A DNA stretch of 64,000 nt from Dicyema japonicum (GCA_011109175.1 RDEW01000005.1:510043-574042), one strand, 5' to 3'. Numbered from the stretch's first letter, positions 33,125-45,243 are shown. Notes: generated by a model not told the origin, from the sequence alone. Numbers and translations: made by a program.

Positions 33125-34076
33125 TTATAAATCATCAATTATCTTGTATAATGTAGAAGTCGACAAATTCCACTGGGATCGAAATTCAAACAGATCCTGT
33201 TCAACCTGGGGGTTAAAAAAACCCATTTTTCTCAAACTCATTAACATCAACATGGGGATGTCTCTCACAAATATGATTCCTGAAGACGTGACCCAACAAA
33301 GAATACCTGATCTCAGAATGATGGAATTTACATGCCTCACAAAAAGGACAGGGAAACCTCCTCTTCTTGAAATGATGCCGTCCATGCCGACACAACTTGG
33401 TCGGCGTGGAGAACCTCCGATCACAGGCTCTACAATAGAGGTTACTCACATCCAATATTTCAGAAAGAAGAACCAAGTCATCCCTGTCCACGGAATCAAT
33501 CCCATTTAAATTATGCTAGGAATTACATTCCTTGTGGTTACATAAGAGACTGAGAGATCGTGAGGCTTTAGAACATGCTGACGTACTCCGCTGCACCAAT
33601 GCACATGCTTTTTGAGAGAAGAAGACATTGAAAACTTCTTTGTGCAATTTTCGCACCTTAAAGATAGCCACGAGGTGCGAACTTGTATTTTTCCTGATTT
33701 TCCGTTCTCCCCTTATGGACTCTTGCGTATTTTTCAGAGGATACTTCTGACCTGTCGACCACAATTTGTGAGACGGCCACCTGACTGTAAGGGATTTCAT
33801 TCTCTTGGATGACAATGTCGGAAGGCTGGAGGGGATTTATGATCTCAAATACTTTGCTGAAGCACTTATGGTCCATAAAACTCATGACTGATCTATAGAA
33901 CCCTCCGCATCTCTATCTTAGAAAAAACAGAGAACCTTGCATTCCAGGATCAAATTGCATTCTTTTACAAGGAACTGTTTCAGGTCATGACCGTTATAAG
34001 AGTTCAGGTCTTCTAACAGCTGTTCCAGGGAGAGGGACTCCTTTTTAGGAGTTCGAAAGGCGGATGACGGCAGCAT
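33125..34076 (-). CDS. ZNF800-like C2H2 zinc finger protein
   Basis: Zinc-finger protein, probably nuclear and DNA-binding. ATG at 34074-34076 follows an in-frame TAG, which supports the start. Exons: 33936-34076, 33683-33912, 33542-33656 and 33125-33515; introns 23, 26 and 26 nt. The N-terminal part reads ECNLILECKRCGGFYRSVMSF, the wording I associate with ZNF800. Then come YKCENCTKKFSMSSSLKKHV (finger ending H-x5-C) and LYCRACDRRFSTPTKLCRHG, followed by PCPFCEACKFHHSE. The spliced sum is 877 nt, one base too many. Either a T-run at about 33215-33221 carries one extra T (NGFF then NPQVEQDLFEF, about 291 residues), or a 40-nt GT-AG intron there (HVDV then EQDLFEF) restores the frame. The latter is outside the local intron size range. 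Family naming is from memory of the N-terminal motif. Confidence 0.85.
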
Positions 34077-34329
34077 TCCAGAAGCCTAATAAATTGAATG
34101 CTTAAAAAATGTCGAAATTAATTTATATTAAATATTTTATTAAATTAAATAAAATATTATTTTATAATAAAATTACCAATTGGCTTAGTTTTTAAATGTC
34201 ACATTGTTTTCTCAGTTAACAATCTGGTTTTCGTCCTGTCAGATTCATCTCGTCTCCTACAACTTAGTGAGACCATGGTTACTTAACTAAGTAAGATGTC
34301 ACATTGTAACAATAATACTGTCCTCGATC

Positions 34330-34575
34330 CCCTTCGTTGATTACCTGATTGAAGGTTCTTTTCGTTTTCTCTGTTCCCTATCGTCTCTTGATCTTCTAGT
34401 GTGGCGTCATGTGATCTACCTTTAGATGACGCCAAGTTACATATTAGCATAAAAATGGTTGTTCATCCCCACTCCATTGGTAGTCTCCATAGCTGCAAAA
34501 CTTGATATTTTCTTACGTATCCGTTGGTTCTCTATGACTTGTGGGACTTTGAAATGTGCCTTAATGATGCTCTTG
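34330..34575 (+). mobile_element. SINE-B copy
   Basis: Has the full order GATTGAAGGTTCTTTTCG, GTGTGGCGTCATGTGATC, AAAAATGGTTGTTCATCC, CTCCATTGGTAGTCTCCA and CGTTGGTTCTCTATGACTTG. The tail is eroded. Confidence 0.65.
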
Positions 34576-35220
34576 TGTTTTTTATAATTGGTATTTCCTG
34601 TTGGAATCTTAATTTTATTAAATATATTTTTTTAAATTTAATCTATTAAATTCGATTATACGATTGATTAAGTAACTCAGTAAACCACATTTTCTACACG
34701 AATAAACAAAATTCAAATTTATTATTTCTAGTATATTTTCCATGACAGCCAGGATGCCACAGTGTCTTAAGTTTCACATTGCAAATCGCAAAAGAAAAAT
34801 TATTATGTCAACCAGAATCCTCTCTTCCGAGGAACGTCTGAGTGAACTGGCTCGTCTACGATGCGGGCACCACACCTATCTACCAACGTACGATATCCTC
34901 TGTCCCTTTTGCAACCTCTGCGTGTTGACAACAAACAACTTAGTTGAATGAATTAGCACAATATTCGTCTACAATGCCGGGACTTAGTGAAGCTGGGGTT
35001 ACTAAACTAACAAAGATTTATCATACTAGCTATCCCATAATTGTATTTCACTCTCCTGTGCTCGTAATCGGGTTCCTGCTGATAAGGAAGACTTTCACTC
35101 ATTATGAGTATAGGTAGACTGGTCACCTTAACCCTCAGACCAATTAACCACTATCTGATGGTAGATTAAATGATAGCTATAAAAGTAATTCTTTAAAAAG
35201 TAAATAAAAAATTTATTACG
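34576..35220. other. Unassigned
   Basis: A 69-codon plus-strand ORF at 34742 ends with a Cys-rich CPFCNLCV segment. It could be a fragment of a zinc-finger or element ORF; no other support. Confidence 0.35.
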
Positions 35221-35224
35221 GAAA

Positions 35225-35290
35225 AGAGACAAAGTGGTCATATAGGGGTCGCCCTTACTGCGTGGCTATTCCCTCTAAAATTGTGTATTA
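35225..35290 (-). mobile_element. RLE-type element 3' fragment
   Basis: The complement matches 640-700 around GGAATAGCCACGCAGT and the GCCCCTATATGACC-like end. Very short. Confidence 0.5.
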
Positions 35291-35639
35291 AATTATGCGG
35301 TTACGTAATTAAAATGATTGATGAGTAATCTCCTTCATCTTTTATTCCATGACCACCGTTGAGACGAAAAAAATAATTGATCCCGACGAATTTGATAGTT
35401 CTCCCACTTGATTCTACACAGGCACGTTGGGGTCGTGTGGTTTTCTGATCCCGTTGTGTCAAGCCTCCTTCGTTATTTCTTAGGCCTGGTAATCTATTCC
35501 ATGTTTCCCTTTTCATACTTTGAGACACAGAAACCCATTTCTCTTGTAGTTCAAGTTTGGATTCGGTGACTCAAATTAGGCACACGGTGGTTTTCAATAT
35601 TGAATAAACCACCAAACAAATCCGATGACTCATCACTAG

Positions 35640-36400
35640 AATTCATGACGCCAAGATGTTCTACCAAAATCAAGAACGATTCGAAGGCAGACTGGATTGG
35701 TTTCAACACTTTGTGGACAGTTTTTTATTGGGCTTCGCTGTTGAAGACTTTCCTATTGACAAGGCAGATATTAACCTCCTGAAATTCAACAGAATGTTTA
35801 TCCCCTATGGTCTTAACCCGAAACTATCTCCGGGCATCCTGAAATTTATTACCTGGCCGACGTGGACATGTCCGAACTGGAAAAATTTGTACAAAATCAT
35901 ACTCGCAAATGGGCCCCACCAGTTTTCCCTCTGTCTACTCTCCTTTTCTACACGATTTACCAGGACACTGAAATTATCCTACGCGGACAACCAGATTATC
36001 GCTGCAAATCCCCTTCCAGGGCTGTGACGGTGGTTCGGTCACACCTCAACCATGTGTGTGACTGGCTATCCGTGAATTTACTGTCTGTGTCTGCATCCAA
36101 GTCTCAGTTCACCCTATTGAAAGCGGACAGGGGATTTAATGGTGGACTTGAAGTATTCCTTGAAACATTCCCATTACTTATATGCGATTCCAGAAGATCC
36201 TTGGAGTGACATTGACTCTTATGACCAAATAGTCACTGAAGATTTGCACTTCCCTCTTTGAGAATCGAGCTTACAAAATCATGAGGCATATGCAATCACA
36301 CATCATATCCATCCCCACTATCCTTTCAGAGGCGGAGACGTTGAGAAATGTCCAGGACTTCTATGTAGGGAGTTAGGAAACCCATTTAGAGAAAGGCGGC
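35640..36400 (+). mobile_element. LINE-A copy, truncated
   Basis: Contains LSYADNQII (YADN in place of YADD), then VRSHLNHVCDWLSVNLLSV and SASKSQFTLL, and the downstream HMQSHIISIPTILS-like region. It shares the YADN change with the copy at 5450-6325, so both descend from the same subfamily. Confidence 0.8.
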
Positions 36401-36459
36401 CATGCAGTGGAATTTAGATTGACAATAAAAAGTGTACTCAGATAAAATTCCTCTGCAGA

Positions 36460-36580
36460 CATAAAAGAAGACACATCCTGAATGCAGTTGGATCATTAGG
36501 TGGGAGTGAACCAAGGGATGTTATGAGATTCGAACTCGGAACCATCAGGATTTTGTAGGCACTTATGACAATTAGTAATT
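36460..36580 (-). mobile_element. tRNA-like SINE fragment
   Basis: The complement shows GGTTCCGAGTTCGAATCTC (box B) following an eroded box A region (GTGCCTACAAAATCC). The body is not clearly SINE-A. Confidence 0.4.
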
Positions 36581-37017
36581 AAATAAAAAATTTCAAAGAC
36601 AACGATAGAATCAAAATATGACACATCCCGGAAAAATAAAATATTTGTGATTAAGACAAAAAAATATTTTAAAAATTTGTTAATATTTTAATAATTTAGT
36701 TAAGCAAAAATAGGTTTGTTTGTCTATTGGTTTGTGGTTCGAATGATGGTAGCCATCTTTCGTATGAATTTTGATTCTAACACTTAACTGACTTACCACA
36801 AATTATGTTTTAACTGTTGTCTACTAAAAAATTCAACGTTAAAAAATTTTCTCATTTTGGGTAAATTTAAAAAATTCAATTGAGCTTATTTGGAAACAGA
36901 AACAAAGTAGTGAATTAATGCCAAAAGACTTAGAGTAATGGAAACCACCTCCCTTCGCAAGGACATCGAATTGTCTTTCAATCAAATTTCTATTTTTGTT
37001 ATACTTCATCCATAGTG

Positions 37018-37080
37018 GACCCGGCCGACATTATCGACGTTGCGTTGCCTCTCACGATTGCAACAAAGATCAACTGAAGA
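37018..37080 (+). repeat. 61-bp direct repeat, copy 1
   Basis: CATCCATAGTGGACCCGGCC, then GACATTATCGACGTTGCG, then CCTCTCACGATTGCAACA. It is almost identical to 40746-40808 in the same orientation. The two copies bracket the LINE-C element at 37790-40440. Confidence 0.85.
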
Positions 37081-37454
37081 AGCCACCGAATCTCACGTGC
37101 GTCGTGGAATTTTAGTGTAGCTAGGCGTCCAAGTTTCTTTAGGAAGCGATTTTCCACTTATTCCTCCAATTGTCTCGACCACAATCGGATAGAACGCGAA
37201 TTGATCGCTCAGCACTTTGCATTTCTTATCCTTTGCCCTCATCGATTTTTACGCGGCATACAGTGCGTCTACGGCGCTCCCGACAATATTGGACAAGCAA
37301 AGTGGGTCGACACAAGTAACGTCCTAGACCAAAGATTTCCCATTTATCCATTCTCACAACTTCTTCAGAGGTTTCGAAGGCGATCAGGACGAAGCAAAAA
37401 TAATTTAAAGATATTTTAATTGTGAAATGTTTAAAAGAATATTGATAGCTTTTT

Positions 37455-37535
37455 TCATTTAGAAATTGCTCAAGGGTAGAGTGGAAGCCTGTAGTTCTCT
37501 AGGTCCCCTGTTCAAATCCGGTTCTTGGGATTTTT
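37455..37535 (+). tRNA. tRNA-like sequence (pseudogene or SINE head)
   Basis: GCTCAAGGGTAGAGTGG fits box A, TGTTCAAATCCGG fits box B, the two are spaced as in a tRNA gene, and a T7 run (a Pol III terminator) follows at once. The acceptor stem does not pair and the T stem has mismatches, so it is not a functional tRNA by eye. Confidence 0.35.
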
Positions 37536-37789
37536 TTATAGTTTCATTTTATCGGTTACTCAGATTTTTTAATTTTTGAGAATAAAATAATGAAAAATGT
37601 AAGTTTTGTTAAATTATGAGTAATAATTTAACTTTAACTGACTTTTTAAGTTTTACACGATTCATATTCTAGTTAATGCATGTTACAATCTCCCATCCAT
37701 AAAGCCGTTTATGCAGAAGAATCACGTAGACATTCAATTGTAACAAATTATTATTTTACTATCTTAAAAGGTTAATTCTAACTAAAATG

Positions 37790-40440
37790 TTCTCTATCCA
37801 ATTCTTTTCCTCTTAGAGCAAGTAAACCCAATTGTCACAGTCCTTTTCCTCAATATATATTTCATCACTTCGCTCGAACTCTTCTCTTGAATTTCTTTAT
37901 AATCAGAAAGAGAGTAAATATCCTTTTTCCCTTCACTAAGTTTATCATAACGCCGCGAAACGTCGACTTGGTTCCTATATGATACAGTCATACTCTCCAA
38001 AGTCTTCATGATTACCAGCAATTGAACATACGTTCTTTCACTTATATAGATCTGGCATACTTCCACGAATGTGAAGTCACAAAGCAATCCCAAGTGAGCA
38101 CAATCGGGACAATCTTGACCTCTGCGTGGTGTATCAACTCCAGCTCTTTGGAAAGAAGGTCATATTTCCTCAGCTTTTCGCATTACACCTGCTGTAGATT
38201 TTGGGAAGATGTTATTCCCACTTCGACCAAGGTAATTTTGTTTCTCCTTTTATCAAAATCGAACAGGTCTGACTTATGCTCAATAATTATGTCCGTTTTG
38301 ATAAAGTTGTCAACTCTGACTTCAACCGAGTCATTCATTATAATGGATTGCACTGAATGAGTTTTCAGTTTCTTCTCTTTTTTTGAGATTAAACTCTCTG
38401 CAAAAGTGGAAATGTAGACACCTCACGACTTCGTTATGTCTTCTTACATAATCCCCATGCAACATCTTTTCACACCTTGTGGCACAATGATCCACGGTCT
38501 TCTTCCATTTTTTACAATGGGTGACATTGCATTTTGTTCTCCAAAGAACAGATTCCTATCTTGAATAAGGCAGAATAAGGCTTCCGACCTTGGGGAGTTA
38601 TTCCCTTTTAGAAGCCAATGAGAGGAATGCTCTATATTCACATAATCCTCCAACAAATTCTTATAAATAACGGAATGAAGACTCTTCAATCCTATTTGAT
38701 TCATTAAACCTTCTTTTTGCATGTTTGATATCAATTTAGTATCCAACTCAGAAGTGTCGCAAACAGAATACTTGTGCCTTAGAAATTCTTCAATTAATGC
38801 CAAATGTGTTTTCTCTGAAATTTCGGCTTGAAGAATTGCGGCACTTCTACTGCAAACAGTACTTCTGAGTTTCAAATACAAAAACCCATATAACATCACT
38901 TAAAAGAGAGATTGAGCGTAGCCCTCTCCCAAGGTAATTCCTCGTTAAATAAAGCCTCTGTTTGCATGCAGGTTTGAGATGGACTCGATGTTTAATCAAT
39001 ATGGTGCGGATAGCTGAGTCAATCGAATCGTATTTACAGGGTTCCACATTAATAGTCCAATGGATACTTATATGTCAATAAACGGATAAGTGGGTCAAGC
39101 ACTAAGACAAACATGGGGGATAGACTATCCCCCTGCAAATTCCCCTTTCAATCTGAATATCACGAATATTTTCATTATTCAACATTAGTTTCACTCTCCA
39201 ATGCATAATCTCACAACTTTAATTCCGGATTTTTCAAGGACTTGCATTAAAAAGTTGTGGTCAACCGAGTCAAATGCTTTTTTGACGTCAATCCATGCAT
39301 CATATAATCCACTTCCATATACTTTATTAATGATTTATTGACTAGTGCCTGTTCTTTAGCACCCTGACATCTCTTCCTTGTTCCCATCTGGTTTTCAGAA
39401 AGAAGGCCAAACGCTTCCACATAATCCGCTAGCTTGGCATTGATACACTTTGTCATAAGTTTATAGTGACGACATGCATGTAATAGGGCTTAAGTCCTTT
39501 GGAGACTTTGCCGCTTCGCATTTTGGAATCAAGTACGTAATTCCAGAAAAAACCAGTTTCCAGGGACGTACTCCCCGTTTACAATTCAATGCATTTCGGT
39601 ATAAATTCATGCAGCGAGGTAAATTTCTTAAGGAAGAAATTGTAGATCCCATCACAACCTGGGGCCTTCCAATTCGGCAAATATTGAATCAAATACATTT
39701 TTTCGAGAATTCAACAGACACATTTTCAACACCAGTCATTTTTTTTCCGATATTAAAACTTTCCGAATTTAGATTCCTCCTTTTCCAAATTCTTCCCAAA
39801 AATCTGCGCATTTTTCCTTATCACTTGAGATATTAATATTATTTGTCGTGAATTCAAGTTCCTGTAGAAGGATTTTCTATTCAATTCAAATATTTGGTTG
39901 TCCATACGAAATTTCCTTTTCGATTCAAATGTCGATATTTTTTTCTCCATGACTTTAATCCTATCTTGGATAAGAGACGTAATTCTGGTCCTTTCTTGGG
40001 ATTGTTTTTTCCTGTAACCAACTATCGACAAATCATGGCACCCCATAGACTTCTCGTCAGCAGAAAAAGTCTTCGTAAAAAACTTTTCAATAAAAACAGA
40101 ATGTGATCTCCATTGTTCAATTTTCTTAGTCATATCCTCCATCCATTTTGAGGCTCAATTTTTTTGTAGAGTTTGATAGGCAGTTTGCCCAGCATCAATA
40201 ATAGAAGAAATTTAATCAATTGACGTTGGGTGATTGACTTTAATCCAAGCATAACACGGTTCAGGCATTCGACAACATCCACTTTTACATAAGGAATTTT
40301 CTTCGTACGGGGTTTTGAAGAATGGTCAATTGATTGATTAGTCCGTAACTCCTCAATAAAAGTGCGTTCACAACGAGCATACAACTTAGCCTCAATAAAT
40401 GTCATAGGGGCTTAGAATCTGAGGTCCCCTTCGAATTATG
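37790..40440 (-). mobile_element. LINE-C: RT with downstream PD-(D/E)xK endonuclease, decayed
   Basis: From 5' to 3' on the minus strand. A basic coiled N-terminal region lies at 39750-40400. Then comes SGITYLIPKCEAAKSPKDLS (RT entry, 39470-39580) and ENQMGTRKRCQGAKEQALVN (39350-39420). AWIDVKKAFDSVDHNFL with the first RT aspartate follows (39250-39300), then a decayed GDSLSPMFVLVLDPLI box. At 38150-38350 the reading TDIIIEHKSD ... KITLVEVGIT has the spacing of a restriction-like endonuclease (D ... E-x-G). RT of the GAKEQ type with a C-terminal RLE resembles the R2/R4 side of non-LTR elements rather than LINE-A/B. Stops and frameshifts are numerous. Confidence 0.75.
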
Positions 40441-40745
40441 TCCATTGCTTAATAATTGTTGACGCATTTTGGGCGTATATCAGTCTTTCGAACTCAGGCA
40501 TTGTTATTTCCTCCCCAAACTTAGACTTGAACCCTTCCAAGAGAGTAGCCCACCCACCTCTGGGGACACGACCGAGTCTAGAGCGCGTGCTTTCAATAAC
40601 CTAGGTAGCCCATTGTTCTCGACAATCAGCTGTTGAGGAAGACATTATTGCTCGTAAAACCGGAAATTTCGTGTTGTTTTGGTGAGGACGAATCCTAGAA
40701 GACATTCAATTTATTAAATCAATAATGTAATTAAATTAGCACTGC

Positions 40746-40808
40746 CAACCATCCAAAGTGGACCCCGCCGACATTATCGACGTTGCGTTTCCTCTCACGA
40801 TTGCAACA
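40746..40808 (+). repeat. 61-bp direct repeat, copy 2
   Basis: Same sequence as 37018-37080 with about five differences (for example GTGGACCCCGCC against GTGGACCCGGCC). Lies just beyond the 5' end of the LINE-C element. Confidence 0.85.
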
Positions 40809-40859
40809 GAAATAAAATAGTTATTATTTTTCTTAGAATTCTTGTTGCATATTTTAGAA

Positions 40860-41880
40860 CTTTATAGATCAGGCATGTCAACTATAATCATTTTTTCCGC
40901 ATTTTTCAGACGTTTAAGAGCCACGTCAACCAAAAAGTGCTTTTTTATAATGATTAATTTCTCACAAATTTTCATTGTCTTAACGGCTTACATCAGAGAG
41001 AATAGTAATAGATTTTTGCTCACGCTTGTGTTTTGTTATGAAGGTTGTCTATTTTACTCTGCTACAAAAACAAGAAATAGTAACCTATCTAAGTTATCAA
41101 ATTTTGCCATCAAATTTGCTGAAGGAGAAACGAAATTTCATAAGAACGACGTCATTATTCAGACTAAAAAACTCATTGCCGGCTCAACTATTTTTTTCAA
41201 AACAAGTGGAATTTTATTGCGCAACACCTATCAGAGCATATACAGTGAGAGAAAAGTACTAGTTATCTATTCTAATATCAGTTATATTTTTAATTTAGTT
41301 GATCTACGACACTATTCAAATTTCAATAAAAATTTTTGCTGGCTTTTGGTTGGATTCCTTTTCCAAATTTTGCTGGACCTCTAAAGAGTAAATCGGCTAC
41401 GGAGGTGTCAAGTGCAATAAAGAGCACAATTTTTATGTTTAGAATACCAACCATTTTGGACACGGACAATGGCAAGGAATTTTTAAATGAAAAAATGTTC
41501 GAGTTATGCTCAACATATGGTATAAAACAAGTCAGGGGACGTCCTTGGGTGCAGAGACAAGTCGAGCGTCTGAATCAGACATTGAAATTTATGATTTCTT
41601 CAACCTGCTTTTCAAAGAATTTGAATTTCAAATGGATAGACATCATTGAAGAAATTACAAGTTCCTATAATTTTGTCCAGCATTTGGTGATCGAGTTGTT
41701 AGAAGGGTCTATTTTGATAATAATAAAAAACACGAAAAAGTGGCTAAAACGAACACATTGATACATTCATATATCATGTTAAAGAAGTATCTACCACAGG
41801 AATGATTGATCTAGAAGATGGTAGTGTGATTCAGAAAAATAGCAGAGACTTAGCGAAACTAGAATAATTTTACAATATAA
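40860..41880 (+). mobile_element. KRBA2-like integrase (rve) element, pseudogene
   Basis: Retroviral-type integrase core of the kind found in KRBA2/SCAND3-like cellular proteins and their parent elements. Blocks in order: LVDLRHYSNFNKN (about 41297), DSFSKFCWT with the first catalytic Asp (41352, frame-broken after it), LKSKSATEVSSAIKS, then TILDTDNGKEFLN with the second Asp, then GRPWVQRQVERLNQT with the catalytic Glu. Frameshifts separate the blocks. The region between GRP and VER is two or three residues shorter than usual. 40860-41270 has only short ORFs and may hold the worn N-terminal part. Confidence 0.75.
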
Positions 41881-42299
41881 ATTTCTTAATTTTTTCTAAT
41901 AAAAACAGTTATTATTATTTTAGGGTAAATCTGATCATCAATAACGTTGAGATCATTTATAATATCATTAGAGTTATACCTTCACGAAGTTTCTATGGGA
42001 AGATAGCGTCCCGAAAATCATCAGGAAAAGTCAATTAGTAACGTTCTTCTGTTTAATCGAAATTTTAATTAAATGTATATTATCAAAAATATGTAAATTA
42101 TATTTTGTTAATGTTGTGGATAATTTTACTAGTTTAAAGCAAACTTTGTTCAGATATAAAACTTCATTTTTTCAAAAATTTAAGGTTCAATCATTAATAC
42201 GGAACGATTGAACTTACGTGGTCGGCTGAGAACGGGTGGTTACGGCCAAGTATAATAGGAAGGGATCAGCTCCAAAAAATTTAGGGTGTAGATCCGTGG

Positions 42300-43815
42300 A
42301 GTTTGATCCCTGATGACAAAAAGAAGGTGTCTGCCGATATATTTAAACACTCCGACGAGGAACTACCTATTGCTGATAGCACTGTCAGCATCTTTGAAGT
42401 GATGACAGCTATCAGGGAATGCAAGGTCAATGCTCCAGGATATGACCACATATCAATGAACCTTATCAAAGAGGGTCCGGATATTTTGTTTGACTATCTG
42501 CGATGTCTTTATGATGGGTGTTTACGACTTGGCCACTTGACTTTAATATGGAAGAAAGCTGTTGTGAGGATGATTCCAAAACCAGGGAAGCCAAAGAGAG
42601 ATCCGGCAAGCTACAGACCAATTAGCTTAATATGTTCTTTCGCGAAAGTGATTGAACGTATCATTTTCAAAAGGCTAAGCAGACATATAGAAGAAAACGA
42701 CTTTCTGATTTCGGAGCAGTGGGGTTTTTGTCCCGGAAGTGGCTGTGCAGACTGTTTCTTTCTACTGAATTCTGAAATCATAAAAGCAAAGGATTCCAAG
42801 AGACAAATAAACTTATTATGTCTCTAAAAGCATTCGACAGTGTATGAAGCGTTGTTAAAGCAGCTTGTATCAGCATGTGTTCCGAGATACCTATTTGTTT
42901 GGCTAAGAAATTATCTTCAGGAAAGACAATCTTTTGTGAAGGTGTGTGGATATATATCTGATGCAATATCATTCAAAAGAGGAGTACCTCAAGGTTCAGT
43001 ATTGAGCCCTATTTTGTTTAATATATTTATGGAGAGTTTTCCACGTTCGAGGAATATTAATACTAGTCTTCTTATGCGGATGACGAAATCGTGGTGAACA
43101 CATCTCTAAAATCTTCTATATCTGAAGGAAGAATCCGGGAGTATGTTGACCAGATTGAGCATTGGTGCAATTTGAGAGAGCTAAATCTCTCTGCTGAAAA
43201 ATCTTGCGCACTCTGAATAAGCAATGTGAAAAAGAATCTGAAACAAGAATACACACTGGGAGTAAACAATGCACTCAGTCTGCGCTACATGGGGGTCGAC
43301 TAAGGACACGCAGGAGATTACATGGACGAATTAAAGGGGAGAAAAAAGAGAACTTTTCAGTCGCTCCTATGTACATGGAAGTTACACGTTAGCCGCGACA
43401 CTTACCTGTTTATCTTCAAAGGAGTTATTTTTCCTAGTCTACTTTATGGGTGCGTGGGGTGGTTCTTCTTTCCGAAGAGGGAAAAGATCTTATCTCTCCT
43501 AGAGAAGACTAGAAGAGCTGCAATTAAGCTCTCCTTAAACAAGAAACTGTGAACGAGGACGAAAACAAGCTCTTAAAGCCGATTAGCAGGATTGTGGAAG
43601 ATCGGATCAATGGTTTCAGGAGGAGATCAAAGGTCCAGGACACATATATAAAGGTGGGGGAATAAAGATTAAAAAGCTGGGAGAAACGTTCCGAAAAAGA
43701 TTAATAATAAAAAAAAGAGGAAGGGTCCAGGTGTGGAGTCCAAGCCTTATGGTAGGACTCAGATGTAATACCCTCCAGAAATCTCCTTAACTCTTTTGTC
43801 AATAAATCCTTGTTG
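42300..43815 (+). mobile_element. LINE-B copy with long RT reading frame
   Basis: The first 174 codons (42303-42827) are open: APGYDHISMNLIKEG, WKKAVVRMIPKPGKP, DPASYRPISLICSFAKVIE and EQWGFCPGSGCADCFF. The frame then breaks, resuming with LFVWLRNYLQERQSF and KRGVPQGSVLSPILFN (42890-43025) and a damaged catalytic box. The C-terminal region includes SLLYGCVGWFFF (43430). It probably ends in GTCAATAAATCC and a TTG repeat (GTTGTTGTTGG) at 43797-43821. Few lesions per kilobase, so younger than most copies here. Confidence 0.85.
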
Positions 43816-43859
43816 TTGTTGGAACGATTGAAAAAAACGTGGTTGTTGTGTTGGTGGCA

Positions 43860-44800
43860 CCTACTATTCTGAAGAAGAAATACCTCTAGTTTTTAAGACA
43901 CAGCTTAAAAAGATATTTGATGTGGACGATGATGTCATTTCGGAGAAGACTTGTTACGAACTATTGTCAGAGAAAACAGCATTTATAGAGATCTCTCTAG
44001 AAGAGCAGAAGATAACAATGAGAGCTGTCAAGAATCAAAGCTAGGATGTTCAAAGAAGCCCCAGAAATTTTATTCAAAGTTCTCAAAGATATGTTCAACG
44101 CATGCATAAAAATTGGTCATGTTCCACTGGAATGGAAGAAAACCATTGTACGGATGGTAGCGAAGACAGGAAGACCGAAAAATGATCCTGATAGCAACCG
44201 TCCGATTCGGTCAATCTCAAAAATCATGAAAAAATTGTCTTCCGGAGGCTTACAAATCAGCTGGAAAAAGAAGATTACTTCAGAAATGATTAATTTGGTT
44301 TTCGCCCAGGACGGTCATGCGATGATTGCTTATTTCATCTCAACTCGAGTTATGCAAAGCCAGAGAATCCAGATGTCTCCTGAATGTCATGTCTCGACAT
44401 ATCAAAAGCAGTGTTAACCACAGATCCATAATCGATCAGTTATCTCGGACGGAGAGTCCAAAGGAACTAGTGAATTGGGTGAAAGTATACCTAAAAGGAA
44501 GAAAATCCCATGTTAGATGCGAACGCTATTTTTCGAATATGATATTATGATATTATCAGGATTGCCCTACACAAAAGGCTCGACGAGAAGCTAGATGAAG
44601 ATGAAAATTTGCTAGTAATGTCGATAAGAGATGCAGTAGAAAAAGGATGGAAAATTACCTGAAAAGAGATGCCATCATTGATTCGTATGTTGCAGCACAG
44701 AATAAACGATAAGAGGGGTCTGAGAGCGCAGAGAAGAGTCCAAGCGTTTGCAGGACTTGCGGCATGAGGTCAACTAACTCCCTGTTTAATTATTCCTTCC
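43860..44800 (+). mobile_element. LINE-B copy, second subfamily
   Basis: Follows the previous copy head to tail. RT blocks: APEILFKVLKDMFNACIKIG, WKKTIVRMVAKTGRPKNDPD and SPKELVNWVKVYLKGRKSHV. The YADD region is deleted: the reading jumps from FSNMIL to a C-terminal segment. It ends in CCTTCCTAATAAAGTTG. Its NWVKVYL-GR wording links it to the fragments at 705, 6580 and 18420. Confidence 0.8.
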
Positions 44801-44964
44801 TAATAAAGTTGTTAAAGTTAAAAGGGAAGATTGCCATTTTGTTTGATTGGTTTTTTAAATCAATACATTGAATATCGATTTTTGAACGGCTCGTATTCAA
44901 CCGTATCTCATTCTGAACCGGTCACAATAAATTAAATTTAATAAATTTTATACGAATATTTTTA

Positions 44965-45243
44965 AATCGGTTCAGACACCTGGAGCAGCTGCTTCGACTG
45001 CGGAGAACCTAAAAATCAAGAAATATTCTTGCCTCGGGGATCGCTACCGATTTACTCCTGTTGCGACCGAATCATCGGGAGCCGTTGGTCCAATGACGGC
45101 TGAGTTCTTGCGAGAACTCGGAGGATTGCTTGCCAGAAAAAAAAGGGATCAACGAGAAGGGTTATGGCTAAGACAAAAGATTGGAACAACCATACTCAGA
45201 GGTAACTCGTTCGCAATCCACGCAGCAGGCTTCCTCAACTGAC
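44965..45243 (+). mobile_element. RLE-type element C-terminus, open reading frame
   Basis: About 91 open codons ending at TGA 45241: GAAASTAENLKIKKYSCLGD, then RYRFTPVATESSGAVGPMTA, EFLRELGGLL, LRQKIGTTILRGNSFAIHAA. This is the standard C-terminal domain (ETSG ... LRGN) downstream of the K-R-P-D core in these elements. It is the best preserved of six copies in the window. Confidence 0.75.

Noticed and set aside
33144-33509. 121-codon plus-strand ORF
   Set aside because: Antisense of the last exon of the ZNF800-like gene.
37455-37535. Functional tRNA gene
   Set aside because: Box A, box B and a T-run are present but the acceptor arm does not pair and the T stem is mismatched, so it is listed only as tRNA-like.
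38022-38360. 112-codon plus-strand ORF, partly duplicated at 61880-62134
   Set aside because: Conservation is explained by the minus-strand endonuclease frame of LINE-C; the plus reading has no domain character.
40842-41384. 180-codon plus-strand ORF
   Set aside because: Only its part around 41290-41370 overlaps integrase residues, and in a different frame from the conserved core. The rest is Ile/Phe-rich AT sequence without family features.
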